This document shows positions 1 through 7,038 of a stretch of 19,283 nt of DNA, piece after piece. Positions within the stretch are counted from its first letter, which is position 1. The number at the start of each line of letters is the position of its first letter. The position numbers were made by a program, and so were the translations under genes. This stretch comes from an uncultured Burkholderiales bacterium (GTDB lineage Bacteria > Pseudomonadota > Gammaproteobacteria > Burkholderiales > Burkholderiaceae_C): positions 1-19,283 of the forward strand of contig CAISQQ010000298.1 of NCBI GenBank assembly GCA_903887655.1, written 5' to 3'. The notes under the pieces were generated by a model, which saw only the letters and a list, made by a program, of their open reading frames with translations, made no database searches and had not been told where the DNA came from.

Positions 1-450
1 ATTTATGCCTACAAATGTGCGTCTTGTGGCTTTGCCAAGGACGTTTTGCAAAAGCTCTCAGACGCCCCTCTGAGTGTGTGTTTGCAGTGCGGTGAGCCCC
101 AATTCACCAAGCAAGTCACGGCCGCTGGGTTTCAGCTCAAAGGCTCGGGCTGGTATGTGACCGATTTCAAAGGTGACGGCAAGCCCAAGGTGGACGCCGC
201 CACAGCCTCCACCGACTCGCCCGCCAAGAGCGCCTCAGGCGAAGCTTCGAGCACCTCGGGCGCCTCAACAGCCAGCGACTCCAGTGGCGCGAGCGCTGCG
301 AGTTCGACCCCAACATCGAGCGCGAACTCCACGCCCTCGAGCTCAACCCCATCCTCAAGTTCAGGCTCCTCCAGTACGTCATCGTCTTCTTTCTCCAGTG
401 CGGCAAGCTCCTCGTCCGCGAGCGCTTCTGCTTCGAAGTCCAGCACGTGA
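1..450 (+). CDS. FmdB-family zinc-ribbon protein, 5' end cut by window edge
   Basis: The reading frame is open from base 1 and starts IYAYKCASCGFAKDV. The family normally begins MPIYAYKC, so only about two codons are missing upstream. Two CxxC pairs (CASC and CLQC, about 20 residues apart) form the zinc ribbon, followed by the conserved stretch KQVTAAGFQLKGSGWYVTDF. From about residue 70 to the end the protein is a Ser/Ala/Thr/Pro-rich low-complexity tail of roughly 80 residues, presumably disordered. Family members are small putative regulatory proteins named after FmdB of methylotrophs; the biochemical role is not established. It precedes a DUF502 gene and aspS, the usual Burkholderiales arrangement as I recall it. 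The TTG at 46 is not a real start, because family homology extends upstream of it. Family assignment is secure, function is not. Confidence 0.9.
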   Translation: MYAYKCASCGFAKDVLQKLSDAPLSVCLQCGEPQFTKQVTAAGFQLKGSGWYVTDFKGDGKPKVDAATASTDSPAKSASGEASSTSGASTASDSSGASAASSTPTSSANSTPSSSTPSSSSGSSSTSSSSFSSAASSSSASASASKSST

Positions 451-534
451 TGGCTCTTGATCTTCAGTCCCACGCCCATTGACTTGCCAGCCCCCAGATC
501 GCCCTATTTTTTTCATTGACCCATCCCTGAGCTC

Positions 535-1203
535 ATGCATTTAAAAAAATACCTTCTCGCCGGCCTCTTGGTCTGGTTGCCCTTGGCCATCACGGTCTGG
601 GTGTTGCTCTGGTTGATGGGGCTTTTTGATGCGATTTTCTCTGGCGTGCTCTCCGGTCTGGGCTCCTTCATGAGTGCGAGTCGCCAGCCCGATTTGGATT
701 TTTTGCGTGAAGTCCATGGCTTGGGTGTGGTGTTGGTTTTTGCCGTGCTGCTCATCACGGGTGCCGTCGCGTCCAATGTGGCTGGACGTTGGTGGCTCAA
801 GCAATGGGACCACTTGTTCATTCACATCCCCTTTGTCAAGTCCATTTACACCAGCGTGAAGAAGGTCTCCACCACCTTGTTCTCCAGCAGTGGAGACGCC
901 TTTCGCACCGCCGTTTTGGTGCAATACCCCTGTCCAGGTTCCTGGACCATCGCCTTTCAAACCGGTTCTCCCAAAGGGGAGGTGGCGTCCATTTTGGGTG
1001 ACGACATGGTGAGTGTTTATGTGCCCACCACGCCAAACCCCACGAGTGGATTTTTTCTGATGGTGCCCGTGAGCGACGTGCGAACCTTGAACTTGAGTGT
1101 CGACCAAGCCTTGACCTACGTGATCTCAATGGGGGCGGTGGCGCCCGAGGAGACGCCTCATGCGCCGCCAACACCCGGCTCCACTGTGCACAACCCGTCC
1201 TAG
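535..1203 (+). CDS. DUF502 family inner-membrane protein
   Basis: This 222-residue protein has two strong hydrophobic segments at about residues 6-35 and 62-82, consistent with two membrane helices. The characteristic DUF502 blocks follow: IPFVKSIYTSVKKV (about 100-113) and VYVPTTPNPTSGFFLMVP (about 162-179). The C-terminal 25 residues are Pro/Thr-rich. The ATG at 535 gives a typical family N-terminus of one or two basic residues followed by the first membrane helix. The ribosome-binding site is weak. It lies 84 bp behind the FmdB-like gene and about 115 bp before aspS, so it may share a transcript with the former. DUF502 proteins are widespread in bacteria and plants, and their molecular role in bacteria is not known. 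The family call is confident. Confidence 0.9.
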   Translation: MHLKKYLLAGLLVWLPLAITVWVLLWLMGLFDAIFSGVLSGLGSFMSASRQPDLDFLREVHGLGVVLVFAVLLITGAVASNVAGRWWLKQWDHLFIHIPFVKSIYTSVKKVSTTLFSSSGDAFRTAVLVQYPCPGSWTIAFQTGSPKGEVASILGDDMVSVYVPTTPNPTSGFFLMVPVSDVRTLNLSVDQALTYVISMGAVAPEETPHAPPTPGSTVHNPS

Positions 1204-1272
1204 TCAAGCGACACGGCCAGCGTTGCATGGGGTCCATCCCTGCGCCTAGTCGAGTCCCATTTGTCCTTATTT

Positions 1273-1288
1273 TTCACCGTGCGGTGAA
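1273..1288. promoter_or_regulatory. 16-bp palindrome upstream of aspS
   Basis: The sequence TTCACCGTGCGGTGAA has 7-bp perfect arms and a 2-bp centre and ends 30 bp before the aspS ATG. It could be a protein-binding operator or a short RNA hairpin in the aspS leader. It lacks a following T-run, so it does not look like a terminator. Function is inferred from position and symmetry only. Confidence 0.4.
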
Positions 1289-1318
1289 CCCGTCATCGAT
1301 TCATAGAAAGAAGTGAAC

Positions 1319-3112
1319 ATGTCCATGAGAAGCCATTACTGCGGTCTTGTGACCCTGGAGCTGTTGGATCAAACCGTGCAGTTGTGCGGTTGGGTCAATC
1401 GTCGCCGTGACCACGGCGGGGTGATTTTTGTCGATTTGAGAGACCGCGAAGGTCATGTGCAAATTGTCTGCAACCCTTCACAAGAGGCGGTGTTTTCGTC
1501 GGCTGAGCATTTGCGCAACGAGTTTTGTATCCAAGTCACGGGTGTCGTGCGTCGCCGCCCTGAGGGCTCTGAAAACGAGCAGCTCAAAAGTGGACAAGTC
1601 GAGGTCCATGCCACCGGTTTGGTGGTCTTGAACCCCTCGGTCACACCGCCATTTTTGCTCGACGATGAGAACCTCTCTGAGACCACCCGCTTGACGCACC
1701 GAGTCCTTGATTTGAGGCGCCCTTACATGCAGAAAAATCTCATGCTGCGCTACAAAGTGGCCCACCATGTGCGTCAATTCCTGCACGACAAGGGTTTTGT
1801 GGACATTGAAACACCCATGCTCACCAAGAGCACCCCCGAAGGTGCACGCGATTATTTGGTGCCCAGTCGGGTGCACGATGGACAATTCTTTGCGCTGCCC
1901 CAGTCCCCCCAACTCTTCAAGCAGCTCTTGATGGTGGCGGGCTTTGATCGCTACTACCAAATCACCAAATGCTTTCGCGATGAGGACTTGCGCGCAGACC
2001 GCCAGCCTGAATTTACCCAAATCGATATCGAGACCTCTTTCATGGGTGAAGAGGAGATTCGCGACATGTTCCAAGGCATGATCAGTCACCTCTTTAAGGA
2101 AGTCCTGGGCGTGGACCTGGGGGAATTCCCCGTCATGTCTTATGCTGAGGCCATGCACCGGTTTGGCTCGGACAAGCCCGATTTGAGAATTTCACTGGAG
2201 TTCACCGAACTCACCGAGGACATGAAGACGGTGGACTTCAAGGTGTTCTCCACCCCTGCGACCACCCCTGGTGGTCGAGTGGTGGCACTGAAGATTCCGC
2301 AAGGGGCTGGCATCAGCCGTGGCGAGATTGATGGCTACACTGAATTTGTGAAAATTTATGGCGCCAAGGGCCTGGCATGGATCAAGGTCAACGATGTGGC
2401 GCTGGGTCGCGAAGGCTTGCAGTCGCCCATTGTGAAGAATTTGAACGATGAGGCCATCCATTCGATTTTGAGCAAAACAGGTGCGCAAAACGGGGACTTG
2501 ATTTTCTTTGGCGCAGACAAGGCCAAAGTGGTCAACGATGCCATGGGTGCATTGCGTTTGAAGATTGGTTTGAGTGAATTTGCCAAAACCCAAGGTTTAT
2601 TCCAAGCGCGTTGGGCGCCCATGTGGGTGGTGGACTTCCCCATGTTTGAGTACGATGAGGAGGCCGCTCGCTACACGGCGGTGCATCACCCCTTCACCGC
2701 CCCCAAAGATGGCCATGAGGACTGGATGGTGTCGGCGCCGGAGAAATGCATTGCCAAGGGCTACGACATGGTGCTCAATGGCTGGGAGATTGGCGGGGGC
2801 TCGGTGCGGATTCACCGCGCTGATGTTCAGCAAAAGGTCTTTGATGCGTTGAAAATAACGCCTGAAGAAGCGCAAGTGAAGTTTGGCTTCTTGCTCGACG
2901 CACTGCAGTATGGAGCGCCTCCTCATGGCGGCTTGGCTTTTGGTCTCGATCGCATCGTCACCTTGATGACTGGGGCTGAGTCGATCCGCGATGTGATTGC
3001 GTTTCCCAAAACTCAGCGCGCTCAGTGCTTGCTCACCCAAGCGCCTTCCAGTGTGGACGAAAAGCAGTTGCGCGAACTCCACATTCGATTGCGCACGCCC
3101 GCTCAGGCCTAA
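1319..3112 (+). CDS. aspS: Aspartyl-tRNA synthetase
   Basis: This is a class II aminoacyl-tRNA synthetase of bacterial type, charging tRNA(Asp) in the cytoplasm. It has 597 residues, close to the usual 590-600. The N-terminal OB-fold anticodon domain contains CGWVNRRRDHGGVIFVDLRD (about 21-40). Class II motif 1 lies around 160-180. Motif 2 contains FRDEDLRADRQPEF (about 219-232). A GAD insertion domain spans roughly 290-420. Motif 3 contains GLAFGLDRIVTLM (about 538-550), with the conserved arginine. The ATG at 1319 was chosen over the GTG at 1313 because the family starts at M(S)MRSHYCG and a purine-rich AGAAAGAAG lies just upstream. Many Burkholderiales AspRS are non-discriminating and also charge tRNA(Asn) in combination with GatCAB; the sequence alone does not let me decide that here. 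Confidence 0.97.
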   Translation: MSMRSHYCGLVTLELLDQTVQLCGWVNRRRDHGGVIFVDLRDREGHVQIVCNPSQEAVFSSAEHLRNEFCIQVTGVVRRRPEGSENEQLKSGQVEVHATGLVVLNPSVTPPFLLDDENLSETTRLTHRVLDLRRPYMQKNLMLRYKVAHHVRQFLHDKGFVDIETPMLTKSTPEGARDYLVPSRVHDGQFFALPQSPQLFKQLLMVAGFDRYYQITKCFRDEDLRADRQPEFTQIDIETSFMGEEEIRDMFQGMISHLFKEVLGVDLGEFPVMSYAEAMHRFGSDKPDLRISLEFTELTEDMKTVDFKVFSTPATTPGGRVVALKIPQGAGISRGEIDGYTEFVKIYGAKGLAWIKVNDVALGREGLQSPIVKNLNDEAIHSILSKTGAQNGDLIFFGADKAKVVNDAMGALRLKIGLSEFAKTQGLFQARWAPMWVVDFPMFEYDEEAARYTAVHHPFTAPKDGHEDWMVSAPEKCIAKGYDMVLNGWEIGGGSVRIHRADVQQKVFDALKITPEEAQVKFGFLLDALQYGAPPHGGLAFGLDRIVTLMTGAESIRDVIAFPKTQRAQCLLTQAPSSVDEKQLRELHIRLRTPAQA

Positions 3113-3138
3113 AGCGCCTCAGTGCTGGGCGGATTGGC

Positions 3139-3594
3139 TCAAAGCACCTCGTAGACTTGGTACACGGGCCCACTGGGTTCGCGAGAGCCCGTGGCCACTG
3201 CCAAGACGCGATTGAGCCAGCTGTAGCGTTCATGCCCCGTCTCGAACACCGGGGCCATGCGAAAGTAATACGCGTCGCTGTCAACACGCTCGCCTCGGTT
3301 CAAGCGCTCGATCACATCGGCAGGCCCGTGTCGCATGCCCTGGTAGCTCATGAAAATGAGCGCATGGTCGTCGGTCTCCAAGGTGATGCGCACATCCAGC
3401 GTCAAGACCCCGTCGCTTCTGAGCAGCAGCCAGTCCCCACCGGGTGCGGCATGGACTTGGCCACGGAGTCGCTCGCCCACAAAACGCCCGCCAGAGATCT
3501 GGGCGATTTTGCGCCCGCCTCTGGGCGTTTGGCCCAAATCCACGCTCGAGGGCACGTCCAAGGTCAGTGTCATCAGGTGTCGGGTGTTGATCAT
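3139..3594 (-). CDS. DUF3237 (UPF0311) family protein
   Basis: This is a 151-residue predicted cytoplasmic beta-barrel-type protein of unknown function. Family hallmarks are visible: a VDLGQTPRGGRK region (about 18-28), the block ISGGRFVGERLRGQV (33-47), DWLLLRSDGVLTLDVR (54-69), and a C-terminal YFRMAPVFETG...YSWLNRVLAVATG stretch (about 110-136). I chose the ATG at 3594 because family members start close to this point; in-frame starts upstream would add 34 unrelated residues. Its stop faces the aspS stop with a 26-bp gap. Its start diverges from the VOC/TIM gene pair across about 160 bp containing an inverted repeat. It interrupts the usual aspS-nudB adjacency together with that pair. Known biology does not define the reaction. 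The context suggests a link to aromatic or hydroxylated-ring catabolism, which is only an inference. Confidence 0.85.
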   Translation of the reverse strand: MINTRHLMTLTLDVPSSVDLGQTPRGGRKIAQISGGRFVGERLRGQVHAAPGGDWLLLRSDGVLTLDVRITLETDDHALIFMSYQGMRHGPADVIERLNRGERVDSDAYYFRMAPVFETGHERYSWLNRVLAVATGSREPSGPVYQVYEVL

Positions 3595-3638
3595 GGTGGT
3601 GTATCCCCCAAGTAAGTTGAGCCGCTGGTGTGTTTTAG

Positions 3639-3653
3639 GGGTAAGATTTACCC
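3639..3653. promoter_or_regulatory. Candidate operator, 6-3-6 inverted repeat
   Basis: GGGTAA and TTACCC are separated by GAT in the divergent intergenic region between the DUF3237 gene and the VOC-family gene. The right arm overlaps the proposed -35 of the VOC-gene promoter, so a bound protein could repress that promoter or influence both directions. No regulator gene lies within the window near it. The symmetry is directly visible; the operator function is inferred. Confidence 0.4.
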
Positions 3654-3675
3654 ATTCTCTGTGCGGAATCATAAA
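3647..3675 (+). promoter_or_regulatory. Candidate sigma-70-type promoter for VOC-TIM operon
   Basis: TTTACC (3647-3652) and CATAAA (3670-3675) each match four of six consensus bases, with 17 bp between them. They lie about 80 bp upstream of the VOC gene start. A second inverted repeat, GTGCG-CCT-CGCAC (3684-3696), follows immediately, near where transcription would begin. The match is modest, and other promoters are possible in this region. Confidence 0.3.
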
Positions 3676-3754
3676 GCAAAGGTGTGCGCCTCGCACGGTG
3701 TGCCCGGTCTTTGTGTTCTTTTGTTCTTGTTAAATGGTGAGGGACCGATAAGCC

Positions 3755-4690
3755 ATGACTGCAATTTCTACCCCGCTGGGTGAGCACGCCAACCGTGAAT
3801 CAATTTCACCCGACCACAACCCGCTGGGGCTGTCAGGCATTGAATTCATCGAGTACGCCACCGCCAAGCCCCAAGCACTCGGGCAGGTGCTCGAGATGAT
3901 GGGGTTTCGCCCCGTGGCCAGGCACCGCTCGCGCGAAGTCTTGCTCTATCGCCAAGGCGACATGAATGTGATCATCAATGCACATGCATCGGGCTTGCCC
4001 CATGCCCTGAACCCGACCGACAAGCCCGTCATTGCGGCGCTCGGACTCAGGGTGCGCGATGCGGCCAAGGCCTATCACCGAGCGCTCGAGTTGGGGGCCT
4101 GGGGGGTGCCCACACACGTGGAGGTGATGGAGCTCAATATCCCCGCCATCCATGGCGTGGGATCGAGTCGAATTTATTTTGTCGACCGGGTGCGCGATTT
4201 CTCCATTTACGACGTGGATTTTGTGCCCATCCCCAGTGTCGATGCCCACCCAAGCGCATTGGCGGGATTTCATTTTTTTGGGTTGGTGCAATACATTGGC
4301 AACGACCGCATGCTTGACTGGATGGAGTTCTACCAAGAGCTCTTGGGCTTTGAAGCACTGCCGAGCACCGATCACTTTGGCATTTTGCCCAAGGGGCGCA
4401 TCATGAAAAGCCCTTGCAACACCTTTTTCTTGCAATTGATCGAGCCCGAGCCGGGTGTGTTGGCGCTGGAAGAAGAGGAGCGCTTTCAACGCATTGGACT
4501 CGGGTGTGAGGACGTCCAAGCGGCCACAGAACTGCTGGCCAAGCGGGGCGTGGAGTTCGTGAGCTTGCAGGCTGACCAGCATGGGGGCGAGGGTGCCCCT
4601 GCGCGTCAAGACGCCGGCGCTTTGACGCGCACGTGGTTGTCGGGTGTGAGTTTTGAATTGGTGAGCACGGCCAAGAGAGGACAGGCATGA
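3755..4690 (+). CDS. HPPD-like VOC-superfamily protein (COG3185-type)
   Basis: This 311-residue protein has two vicinal-oxygen-chelate modules and aligns throughout with 4-hydroxyphenylpyruvate dioxygenase. The N-terminal module reads GIEFIEYA, MGFRPVARHRS, LYRQGDMNVIIN; the second begins near residue 170. HPPD uses two His and one Glu to hold Fe(II). By eye against the HPPD sequence as I remember it, the first His is H173 and the Glu is E301, but the second His position is Arg246 (ERFQRIGLG against GIQHVAF). It is also about 45 residues shorter than HPPD. Genuine tyrosine-catabolic activity is therefore doubtful. It resembles the HPPD-like half of fused QuiC-type dehydroshikimate dehydratases, and its stop overlaps the start of the TIM-barrel gene. 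A GTGAGGG motif lies about 11 bp before the ATG. Confidence 0.82.
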   Translation: MTAISTPLGEHANRESISPDHNPLGLSGIEFIEYATAKPQALGQVLEMMGFRPVARHRSREVLLYRQGDMNVIINAHASGLPHALNPTDKPVIAALGLRVRDAAKAYHRALELGAWGVPTHVEVMELNIPAIHGVGSSRIYFVDRVRDFSIYDVDFVPIPSVDAHPSALAGFHFFGLVQYIGNDRMLDWMEFYQELLGFEALPSTDHFGILPKGRIMKSPCNTFFLQLIEPEPGVLALEEEERFQRIGLGCEDVQAATELLAKRGVEFVSLQADQHGGEGAPARQDAGALTRTWLSGVSFELVSTAKRGQA

Positions 4691-5625
4691 GGTCGTCTTG
4701 GGGCGCCAGTGGCATGAAGATCAGGGGTGGGGCCTTGGAGGACTTTGGCATGGACACCATCTCCTTGGCCGGTACGCTCGAGGCGAAACTCAAAGCCATT
4801 GCCGACGCTGGCTTCACGCAAGTCATGCTCAGTGCCCGCGATGTTGTCTCACATCCCGAGGGCTTTGAGGCCGCGGTGAGCGCGGTCAAAGCGAGTGGAC
4901 TTCGGGTCACGGGTTTTCAGGTATTGCGTGACTTTGAAGGCTTGTCGGGGCACTTGCACCACTACAAAATCGATATTGCCAAGGCCATGCTCGAGATGTG
5001 CCATGCGCTGGGCTCCAAGGTGCTGTTGGTGTGTTCGTCCACATCGGTGCATGCCAGCAGCGAGACAGCGGTTTTGGCCAAAGATTTGAGAAAACTCGCC
5101 ATGCTGGCGCTGCCTTTGGGCATCAAGGTCGCGTACGAGGCGCTCTCGTGGGGGCGCAACGTCAATGAGTTTCCTCAAGCCTGGGAAGTGATTCAACTCG
5201 CGGATGCCCCCAATCTCGGTCTTGGACTGGACTCCTTTCACTTGTTCGCCACCAAAACCGCCTTGGATGATTTGGAGTTGCTGGACCCAGAGAAAATCTT
5301 TTTGGTGCAGTTGGCCGATTTCATGTGGCAAGAGGTGCCCACCTTTGAAGACCGCATGACCACCGCGCGGCATTTCCGCGTCTTTCCTGGCGAAGGCGTG
5401 CACTCGGATGCTTTGGCCGATTTGGTGACGCGATTGTTCGCATTGGGCTACCGCGGAGACTACAGCTTTGAGGTGTTCAATGACGACTACCAGCAGCTGC
5501 CCCTGGGGCTGGTGTCCGAGCGAGCTTGGCGCGCCGCCCAATGGCTCGGTGAGGACGTGCTCCACCGCTCGGTGCCCTTGCCCAATCAAATTCGACTTCA
5601 AAAGAAAACCCCCCGCGCGTCTTGA
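4687..5625 (+). CDS. Xylose-isomerase-like TIM-barrel protein, probable 3-dehydroshikimate dehydratase
   Basis: This 312-residue protein belongs to the AP endonuclease 2 / sugar phosphate isomerase fold. Putative metal ligands and active-site residues are visible: E151 in VAYEALSWGR, D182 and H185 in LGLDSFHLF, Q208 in VQLADF and E262 in SFEVFND. This pattern fits the N-terminal half of QuiC-type enzymes, which convert 3-dehydroshikimate to protocatechuate. I infer that activity; a related isomerase or epimerase is the alternative. The start ATG overlaps the VOC stop (ATGA) and has a good AGAGAGGA about 5 bp upstream, which argues for translational coupling and a shared complex or pathway. 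The two polypeptides together equal the length of a fused QuiC, but the order is reversed. Confidence 0.82.
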   Translation: MRSSWGASGMKIRGGALEDFGMDTISLAGTLEAKLKAIADAGFTQVMLSARDVVSHPEGFEAAVSAVKASGLRVTGFQVLRDFEGLSGHLHHYKIDIAKAMLEMCHALGSKVLLVCSSTSVHASSETAVLAKDLRKLAMLALPLGIKVAYEALSWGRNVNEFPQAWEVIQLADAPNLGLGLDSFHLFATKTALDDLELLDPEKIFLVQLADFMWQEVPTFEDRMTTARHFRVFPGEGVHSDALADLVTRLFALGYRGDYSFEVFNDDYQQLPLGLVSERAWRAAQWLGEDVLHRSVPLPNQIRLQKKTPRAS

Positions 5626-5680
5626 GTCAGCTGCCATGGGGCAGGCGAGAGACGCATCATTTTTCCAAGGCTAGGCTCAC

Positions 5681-6172
5681 GTGCCCTACAAGATTGCCCA
5701 ATCCGTGTTGGTGGTCATCCACACCGAGGATCACCACGTCTTGGTGATTCGCCGCGTCGACATGGGCACATGGCAAAGTGTGACGGGGTCCAAAGATTTC
5801 TTGCACGAAGACTGGATAGACACAGCCAGGCGTGAGGTCTGGGAAGAGACCGGTATCGATGCGAACGCCCCGAGCGTGGTGCTCAGCGATTGGGGTTTGG
5901 AGAATCACTACGAAATTTACCCGGCCTTTCTACACCGCTACGCACCCGGTGTCACCCACAACACCGAGCGGGTGTTTGGTCTGAGAGTGCCCACGGGCAC
6001 CCCCATTGTGCTCAACCCTTCAGAGCACACCGAGTGGCGCTGGTTGCCCTTATTGGAGGCGGCCGATGTGGTGTTTTCGCCCTCCAATGCCGAAGCGATT
6101 TTGATGCTCACGCCCAAAGCGGGGACGGCCTCAGCCGTCAAGCCCTCTGGGGCGAATGCGTTTGACGCTTAA
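5681..6172 (+). CDS. nudB: Dihydroneopterin triphosphate diphosphatase (Nudix)
   Basis: This is a 163-residue Nudix hydrolase starting at GTG 5681. The Nudix box runs about residues 36-60, ending REVWEETGI, with one extra residue between the leading Gly and first Glu compared with the textbook Gx5E spacing. Betaproteobacterial NudB proteins commonly show this, as I recall. NudB-type features are the WQSVTGS block before the box and the later HRYAPGVTHNTERVFGLRVP and HTEWRWLP stretches. NudB removes pyrophosphate from dihydroneopterin triphosphate, the step after FolE in folate synthesis; folE lies 2.3 kb downstream. It has the normal neighbours EEP and clsB downstream, but aspS is displaced from its upstream side by the DUF3237/VOC/TIM module. 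The C-terminus after about residue 147 is low-complexity. Confidence 0.92.
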   Translation: MPYKIAQSVLVVIHTEDHHVLVIRRVDMGTWQSVTGSKDFLHEDWIDTARREVWEETGIDANAPSVVLSDWGLENHYEIYPAFLHRYAPGVTHNTERVFGLRVPTGTPIVLNPSEHTEWRWLPLLEAADVVFSPSNAEAILMLTPKAGTASAVKPSGANAFDA

Positions 6173-6229
6173 AGTCGCTGCGCGCGCGCGTCTTTCCCGC
6201 TCTTGGCCTGGGCCAGGCTGAGCCACGCG

Positions 6230-7036
6230 ATGCTCAAACTGGTGACCTACAACATTCACAAAGGCGTGCAAGCGCCGGGCTCAGGTCTGGGGCTTGGGGG
6301 GAGTTTGTCGCTTGGGCTGGGTTGGGGCAGTCGGCTTGAAATTCACAACATGGCCCGTGCTGTGGCCAGCTTGGATGCCGATGTGGTGTGTTTGCAAGAG
6401 GTGCGGTCTTTTAATCACCAGCTCGCTCGGCGCTTTCAGCATTGGCCCGAGGTGGGGCAAGCGCAGGCCTTGGCGCCCCAGGGCTACCATGTCATCTACC
6501 AAACCAATGCGCGCACCCGCCACGGCGAGCACGGCAATGCGCTCTTGAGCCGTTGGCCCATTGAGTCGCACCGCCATGAAGACATCTCTGACCACGCGCT
6601 CGAGCAGCGCGGGGTGCTGCAAGTCAAACTCAACGTGAGGGGCCGAGCGCTGCATGTCGTGGTCGTTCATTTGGGGCTGTTTGCGGCGAGTCGGCTGCGT
6701 CAAATCGAGCACATCAAAACCATGATTGCCAGAGAGATCCCCGCCGATGAGGCGCTGATCGTGGCGGGAGACTTCAACGATTGGCCAGCCCGGCTTCACC
6801 GCCCCTTGGGTCAAGTGGGCCTTCAAAGTAGCGCGCCGCCTGCGCTCAAGACATTTCCCGCTCGCTGGCCGGTTTTGGCGCTCGACCGGGTCTATGCGCG
6901 GGGGCTAGAGACTTTACACAGCTACACGCCGCAGGGCTCGCACTGGCCGAGACTCTCGGACCACTTGCCGCTCATCACCGAATTCAAAAGTCCCTGGCAA
7001 ACGACTGCGTTGGCCGTCACGCCTGAGCCAGGCTGA
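6230..7036 (+). CDS. Endonuclease/exonuclease/phosphatase (EEP) family hydrolase
   Basis: This 268-residue protein of the DNase I-like fold shows the ordered EEP motifs: TYNIHKG (Asn8), VVCLQEV (catalytic Glu region), ARTRHGEHGNALLS, VVHLGLF, GDFNDWP, LDRVYARG and the terminal LSDHLPLI (catalytic His). A Gly/Leu-rich insertion near residues 14-35 extends the first loop. I chose the ATG at 6230, not the TTG at 6203, because the family begins immediately before TYNIHKG. It lies 57 bp after nudB and its stop is 2 bp before the clsB start. E. coli has the same pairing (ybhP-clsB). The substrate is unknown; proximity suggests a phospholipid or phosphodiester role, which is inference. A 12-nt alternating GC tract (about 6179-6190) precedes it. 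Confidence 0.88.
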   Translation: MLKLVTYNIHKGVQAPGSGLGLGGSLSLGLGWGSRLEIHNMARAVASLDADVVCLQEVRSFNHQLARRFQHWPEVGQAQALAPQGYHVIYQTNARTRHGEHGNALLSRWPIESHRHEDISDHALEQRGVLQVKLNVRGRALHVVVVHLGLFAASRLRQIEHIKTMIAREIPADEALIVAGDFNDWPARLHRPLGQVGLQSSAPPALKTFPARWPVLALDRVYARGLETLHSYTPQGSHWPRLSDHLPLITEFKSPWQTTALAVTPEPG

Positions 7037-7038
7037 AG

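Noticed and set aside
132..479. 115-codon Glu/Leu-rich open frame on the minus strand opposite the FmdB tail
   Set aside because: The Ser/Ala-rich codons read in reverse give a spurious acidic repeat protein. The zinc ribbon frame on the plus strand is the real one.
3755..4690. Calling the VOC protein hpd (tyrosine catabolism)
   Set aside because: The apparent loss of a metal-ligand histidine, shorter length and overlap with a QuiC-like gene make a true HPPD unlikely.
6180..6190. Alternating GC tract as a Z-DNA or regulatory element
   Set aside because: Only about 12 nt long in a GC-rich gap, so it is within chance expectation. It is mentioned only in the EEP entry.
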